Below are positions 61,030 to 64,000 of a DNA stretch of 64,000 nucleotides, one piece after another. Each line of letters opens with the position of its first letter. The first letter of the stretch is position 1. The notes under the pieces were generated by a model. That model was not told where the DNA came from and ran no database searches. It was given only the letters and a program-made list of their open reading frames with translations. Origin of the DNA: Bacillota bacterium (lineage in GTDB: Bacteria > Bacillota > Clostridia > Lachnospirales > Lachnospiraceae); assembly GCA_023421505.1 (NCBI GenBank), contig JAEZTJ010000025.1:69139-133138 (forward strand). The letters are read 5' to 3'. The position numbers and the translations under genes were made by a program.

Positions 61030-62733
61030 TTATTCGGGCTTGTAAGAGCTTTTTAACGATACTATTCTGTTAAATACAGGATTATCTGTTGTGGAATCCT
61101 TGATATCCAAACAGAAAAAGCCCTGTCGCAGAAATTGAAAGCTATCAGGCGCTAAAGCACCAGTAATACTTGGCTCTACGTAGCATTCCTTTAATGTCTT
61201 AATAGAATTCGGATTAAGATTCAAGCTTCCATCTTCATTATAAACACCCTTTGCTTCGTCTACAATATTCTCATATAGACGAACTTCTGCTTTAACGGCT
61301 GTTTCTGCAGCTACCCAATGAATCGTTCCTTTTACTTTTCTTGCATTAAATCCGCTGCCGCTCTTTGTCTCAGGATCATAAGTACAATGAACCTCTGTCA
61401 CATTACCATTTTCATCCGTAATATAATCGGTACAGGTTACAAAATAAGCATTCATCAGCCGAACCTCATTGCCGGGAAACAAACGGAAATATTTCTTAGG
61501 AGGCTCTATCATAAAGTCCTCACGTTCAATGTATAAAACTTTGCCAAAAGGAACCTTCCTGGTACCCATTGCCTCATTTTCCTGATTATTAGGTGCATCA
61601 AGATATTCTATCTGCCCCTCCGGATAATTAGTTATCACAAGCTTAACCGGATCAAGTACTGCCATGATTCTCGGTCTTTTTAACTTCAAATCCTCACGGA
61701 TGCAATACTCAAGCATCGCATAATCCACAGAGCTTTGGCTTTTGGATACACCGCACAGCTCCATAAACATCTGAATTGCTTCCGGAGTAAAGCCTCTTCT
61801 TCTTAAGGCACTGATGGAAACAAGTCTTGGATCATCCCAGCCGTCAACAATTCCTTCCTCCACCAATCTCTTAATATATCGCTTACCGGTTATAACATTC
61901 GTTAAATACATCTTTGCAAATTCAATCTGCTTGGGTGGCTTCTCATATTCTAGCTCTTTAACAACCCAGTCATATAAAGGACGGTGATCCTCAAATTCCA
62001 AGGTACAGATAGAATGCGTAACACCTTCTATTGCATCCTCAATCGGATGTGCAAAATCGTACATAGGGTAGATACACCATTTATCTCCCGTATTATGATG
62101 AGAAATCTTAGCTACTCGATAGATTACCGGATCTCTCATATTAATATTTGGTGACGCCATATCAATTTTAGCACGGAGAACCTTTGACCCGTCCTCATAT
62201 TTACCGTCCTTCATAGCTTCAAAAAGCCTTAAGTTCTCTTCTATACTTCTATCTCTATAAGGGCTGTTCTTACCCGGTTCTGTCAGCGTACCACGATATT
62301 CCTTGATTTCTTCTGCGGATAAATCGCAGACAAAAGCCTTCCCTTTCTTTATGAGCTTAACTGCTGCTTCATACATCTGATCAAAATAATCAGACGCAAA
62401 AAACAGGCGGTTCTCAAAATCACCACCTACCCATTTTACATCGTTAATGATTGAATCTACAAATTCTGTTTTCTCCTTCATTGGGTTGGTATCATCAAAA
62501 CGAAGATTGAATTGACCTCCGTATTTTTTCGCTAAGCCATAATTTAAAAGGATTGATTTGGCATGACCGATATGAAGATATCCATTTGGTTCGGGAGGAA
62601 ATCTCGTTACAATATTCTTAATCTTAGCCTCTTCTAAATCCTTATCAATAATCATTTCGATAAAGTTCTTAGAAACTATCTCCTTTTCTTCATTCTCCAT
62701 ATGATTATCTTCTACATTATTATTATTCTCCAT
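61030..62733 (-). CDS. glnS: Glutaminyl-tRNA synthetase
   Basis: GlnRS attaches glutamine to its tRNA. The 567-residue class I enzyme has the HIGH motif as GYLHIGHAKS (about residue 56), FRFDDTNP-type LRFDDTNPMKEK, and the GlnRS-specific GWDDPRLVSISALRRRGFTPEA. The KMSKS-equivalent segment before GWDDPR reads VITGKRYIKRL, without the usual MSK. The C-terminal anticodon-binding beta-barrels follow (about 360-560). An extra 20-residue N-terminal acidic/Asn segment is present. No T-box leader was seen. AGGAGG precedes the ATG. Confidence 0.95.
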   Translation of the reverse strand: MENNNNVEDNHMENEEKEIVSKNFIEMIIDKDLEEAKIKNIVTRFPPEPNGYLHIGHAKSILLNYGLAKKYGGQFNLRFDDTNPMKEKTEFVDSIINDVKWVGGDFENRLFFASDYFDQMYEAAVKLIKKGKAFVCDLSAEEIKEYRGTLTEPGKNSPYRDRSIEENLRLFEAMKDGKYEDGSKVLRAKIDMASPNINMRDPVIYRVAKISHHNTGDKWCIYPMYDFAHPIEDAIEGVTHSICTLEFEDHRPLYDWVVKELEYEKPPKQIEFAKMYLTNVITGKRYIKRLVEEGIVDGWDDPRLVSISALRRRGFTPEAIQMFMELCGVSKSQSSVDYAMLEYCIREDLKLKRPRIMAVLDPVKLVITNYPEGQIEYLDAPNNQENEAMGTRKVPFGKVLYIEREDFMIEPPKKYFRLFPGNEVRLMNAYFVTCTDYITDENGNVTEVHCTYDPETKSGSGFNARKVKGTIHWVAAETAVKAEVRLYENIVDEAKGVYNEDGSLNLNPNSIKTLKECYVEPSITGALAPDSFQFLRQGFFCLDIKDSTTDNPVFNRIVSLKSSYKPE

Positions 62734-62955
62734 GAAGAACCTCCTGGTCGATATTTATTTGAATTGACTGAAAATATGGTCAATCATTTGTCGTAATTAT
62801 TGTCCGAAGCAGTTAATTCAATAACACACCAGACTATAATAATACAACTTCTTTCTTCTTAAAAATTCTTATGTTATATAATACCACAGTTTATCCCAAC
62901 TTAAAAGCAGGAAATTAAAAATCCTGTCGTCATTCCTACACTTGATCGCTTCGAT

Positions 62956-63010
62956 AAAAAAAGGCTGTCCTTATACCTTCCGTCTTAAGAGGTATTAAAA
63001 ACAACCTTTT
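62956..63010 (-). terminator. Terminator of the SleB-like gene
   Basis: AAAGGTTGT pairs with ACAGCCTTT and ATACCT with AGGTAT on the minus strand, followed by seven Ts (62962-62956). It lies about 20 bases after the stop at 63028. Confidence 0.75.
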
Positions 63011-63027
63011 ATAAATATTTTAATTTA

Positions 63028-63810
63028 TTATTTAGTACGATAGAATATGGTATCATCCATAATGTCATACTTAGCATAATTCCTCTTAACGTAGCTTACA
63101 CAGCTTTTATTAGAGAAACATAAATAGCTTCCGATGTTATTATTTCCTTCAAGTGCCGCTTTAGCAGCTTTTGTTGCTTTTTCCATAGCCTTTTTTTCAG
63201 CTGTCGGATTAGCTCCTGAGAATTTACCTGTATCATAGCTTTTTAATGCTTTATCAAGCGCACTTAAACCGGTTCTTGAATTTTTAATCGTTACCGAAAA
63301 TTGTACAGACCATTTATGATCATAGATTACTTCTTTAATCGTATTCGCATGCCAGAACACATCACTTTTTACTCTGTTTAAAACTACATTCGCTACTCCA
63401 AGCATCGTTTTATAGGATTGGTTTCCTGCTTCCGCATAAACAAGACAAGATAATAATCTTAAATCAGCTTCCGTATAGGCTGCTTTTTTTGCTTTGGCTT
63501 TGCTATCTTCCTTCTGTGCTTTTGCAGGCTCTTCTTTCTTTACCGTTTTGTCCTTATCCTCTTCCTCAGCAGCATTCTCTTCTGATGCATCAGGAATGTC
63601 TTCTTCTATTGTTTCATTAATAACCATATCTTCCTGTGTAATAATAGATGGATCATAATAAACCTCACCCTGCTCATCAAGGTAATAGCCCTCTGCTAAT
63701 TCCGGTTCAGTTTCATTATTTAATTCCGATGCAAATGCTGTTGAGCCGAAGCATCCCGAAAGAACTACAACTGCAATCACAGCAACCAGAAATTTTTTTG
63801 CTATATTCAT
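63028..63810 (-). CDS. SleB-type cell wall hydrolase (Hydrolase_2)
   Basis: The 260-residue secreted protein has a signal peptide with both a lipobox-like LSGC and a following STAFA cleavage site, a long Glu/Lys-rich low-complexity linker (about 35-112) and a C-terminal Hydrolase_2 domain. The latter has EADLRLLSCLVYAEAGNQ with the likely catalytic Glu, GVANVVLNRVKS and CVSYVKRN. Relatives are cortex-lytic transglycosylases (SleB, CwlJ). No peptidoglycan-binding domain is present, so it could act on vegetative or spore wall. AAGGAGA precedes the ATG. Confidence 0.85.
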   Translation of the reverse strand: MNIAKKFLVAVIAVVVLSGCFGSTAFASELNNETEPELAEGYYLDEQGEVYYDPSIITQEDMVINETIEEDIPDASEENAAEEEDKDKTVKKEEPAKAQKEDSKAKAKKAAYTEADLRLLSCLVYAEAGNQSYKTMLGVANVVLNRVKSDVFWHANTIKEVIYDHKWSVQFSVTIKNSRTGLSALDKALKSYDTGKFSGANPTAEKKAMEKATKAAKAALEGNNNIGSYLCFSNKSCVSYVKRNYAKYDIMDDTIFYRTK

Positions 63811-64000
63811 TATTTATCTCCTTAATATATTACATATTTGGAAAAATAATTACGATCTGTTAACAATTACTTAATAAGTATATCATAAATTCTTAAAAAA
63901 TCAACCCCTTATTATGCATTTAGACCAAATTGGGTTAATTCTTCCATAAATATGTGTACAAAAAAGCAGTGATGCAAGCTAGGAAACCCACCTTATCATC
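63811..64000. other. Intergenic end of the window
   Basis: This is AT-rich DNA upstream of the SleB-like gene. I see no gene, RNA or repeat before the window edge. Confidence 0.4.

Noticed and set aside
1..64000. CRISPR arrays, tRNAs, rRNAs, prophage or transposase genes
   Set aside because: Looked for by eye on both strands; no regular spacer arrays, TTCGAATCC-type tRNA arms or recombinase motifs were found.

Overview
The window reads as a chromosomal segment of a low-GC, spore-forming, anaerobic Firmicute, most like a plant-polysaccharide-using member of the Lachnospiraceae (the Lachnoclostridium / Clostridium phytofermentans neighbourhood). The evidence is AT-rich intergenic DNA, strong AGGAGG ribosome binding sites, TTG starts, an alpha/beta-type spore protein, two SleC-type cortex-lytic proenzymes, a HrcA/CIRCE-controlled groESL operon, a GH94 glycoside phosphorylase and xylulokinase next to a ROK regulator. 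No phage, IS transposase, CRISPR array, rRNA or tRNA was seen. The species is inferred from gene content only.

Layout. 1-10.5 kb: a truncated ABC-F ATPase, an amidotransferase related to the CTP synthase C-terminus, a membrane-anchored XRE regulator, purA, an ABC exporter with its TetR repressor (matching palindromes precede both), a zinc phospholipase-like protein, dUTPase, a LysR regulator and a flavin-binding-fold protein. 10.5-13.3 kb: a SAP/DUF6434 gene whose promoter contains a perfect Gram-positive LexA box, a small HMA-fold protein without its metal cysteines, and a methyltransferase preceded by a long structured leader. 13.3-18.5 kb: purB, purF and purC with a CE2-type esterase between purB and purF. 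18.9-30.4 kb: an ion-transporter-superfamily permease, a lipoprotein, a small membrane protein, a GH94 phosphorylase, Hsp33, a second methyltransferase, xylulokinase with a divergent ROK regulator, and the spore protein. 30.7-41.6 kb: AddAB recombination nuclease, a small membrane-anchored protein, DegV and NAD synthetase. 41.6-50.5 kb: a 6S-like RNA, a histidine kinase/response regulator pair, an Ig-like secreted protein, a glyoxalase-fold protein and carAB behind a leader terminator. 51-56.7 kb: tandem sleC paralogues, thiT with a TPP riboswitch, a lipoprotein amidase, an SMR exporter and another VOC protein. 57-64 kb: groESL, the DUF2225/DUF6062 pair behind glnS, and a SleB-type hydrolase.

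How it works together. De novo purine (purA, B, C, F) and pyrimidine (carAB) synthesis are well represented, with NAD and thiamine supply. Sugar use is intracellular: phosphorolysis by GH94, deacetylation by the CE2 esterase, and phosphorylation of xylulose. Spore germination hydrolases, an amidase and a spore DNA protein point to sporulation. AddAB, dUTPase and the LexA-boxed SAP protein are DNA-maintenance functions.

Most unusual signals. (1) The LexA box in the SAP-gene promoter. (2) An RNA leader at 13.05-13.3 kb with four mutually complementary segments arranged like a riboswitch or attenuator. (3) Two families of short dispersed inverted repeats, one containing a nested palindrome. (4) A probable 6S RNA beside nadE. 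Many start codons were moved downstream of the longest open frame because the in-frame first ATG overlaps the Shine-Dalgarno sequence.
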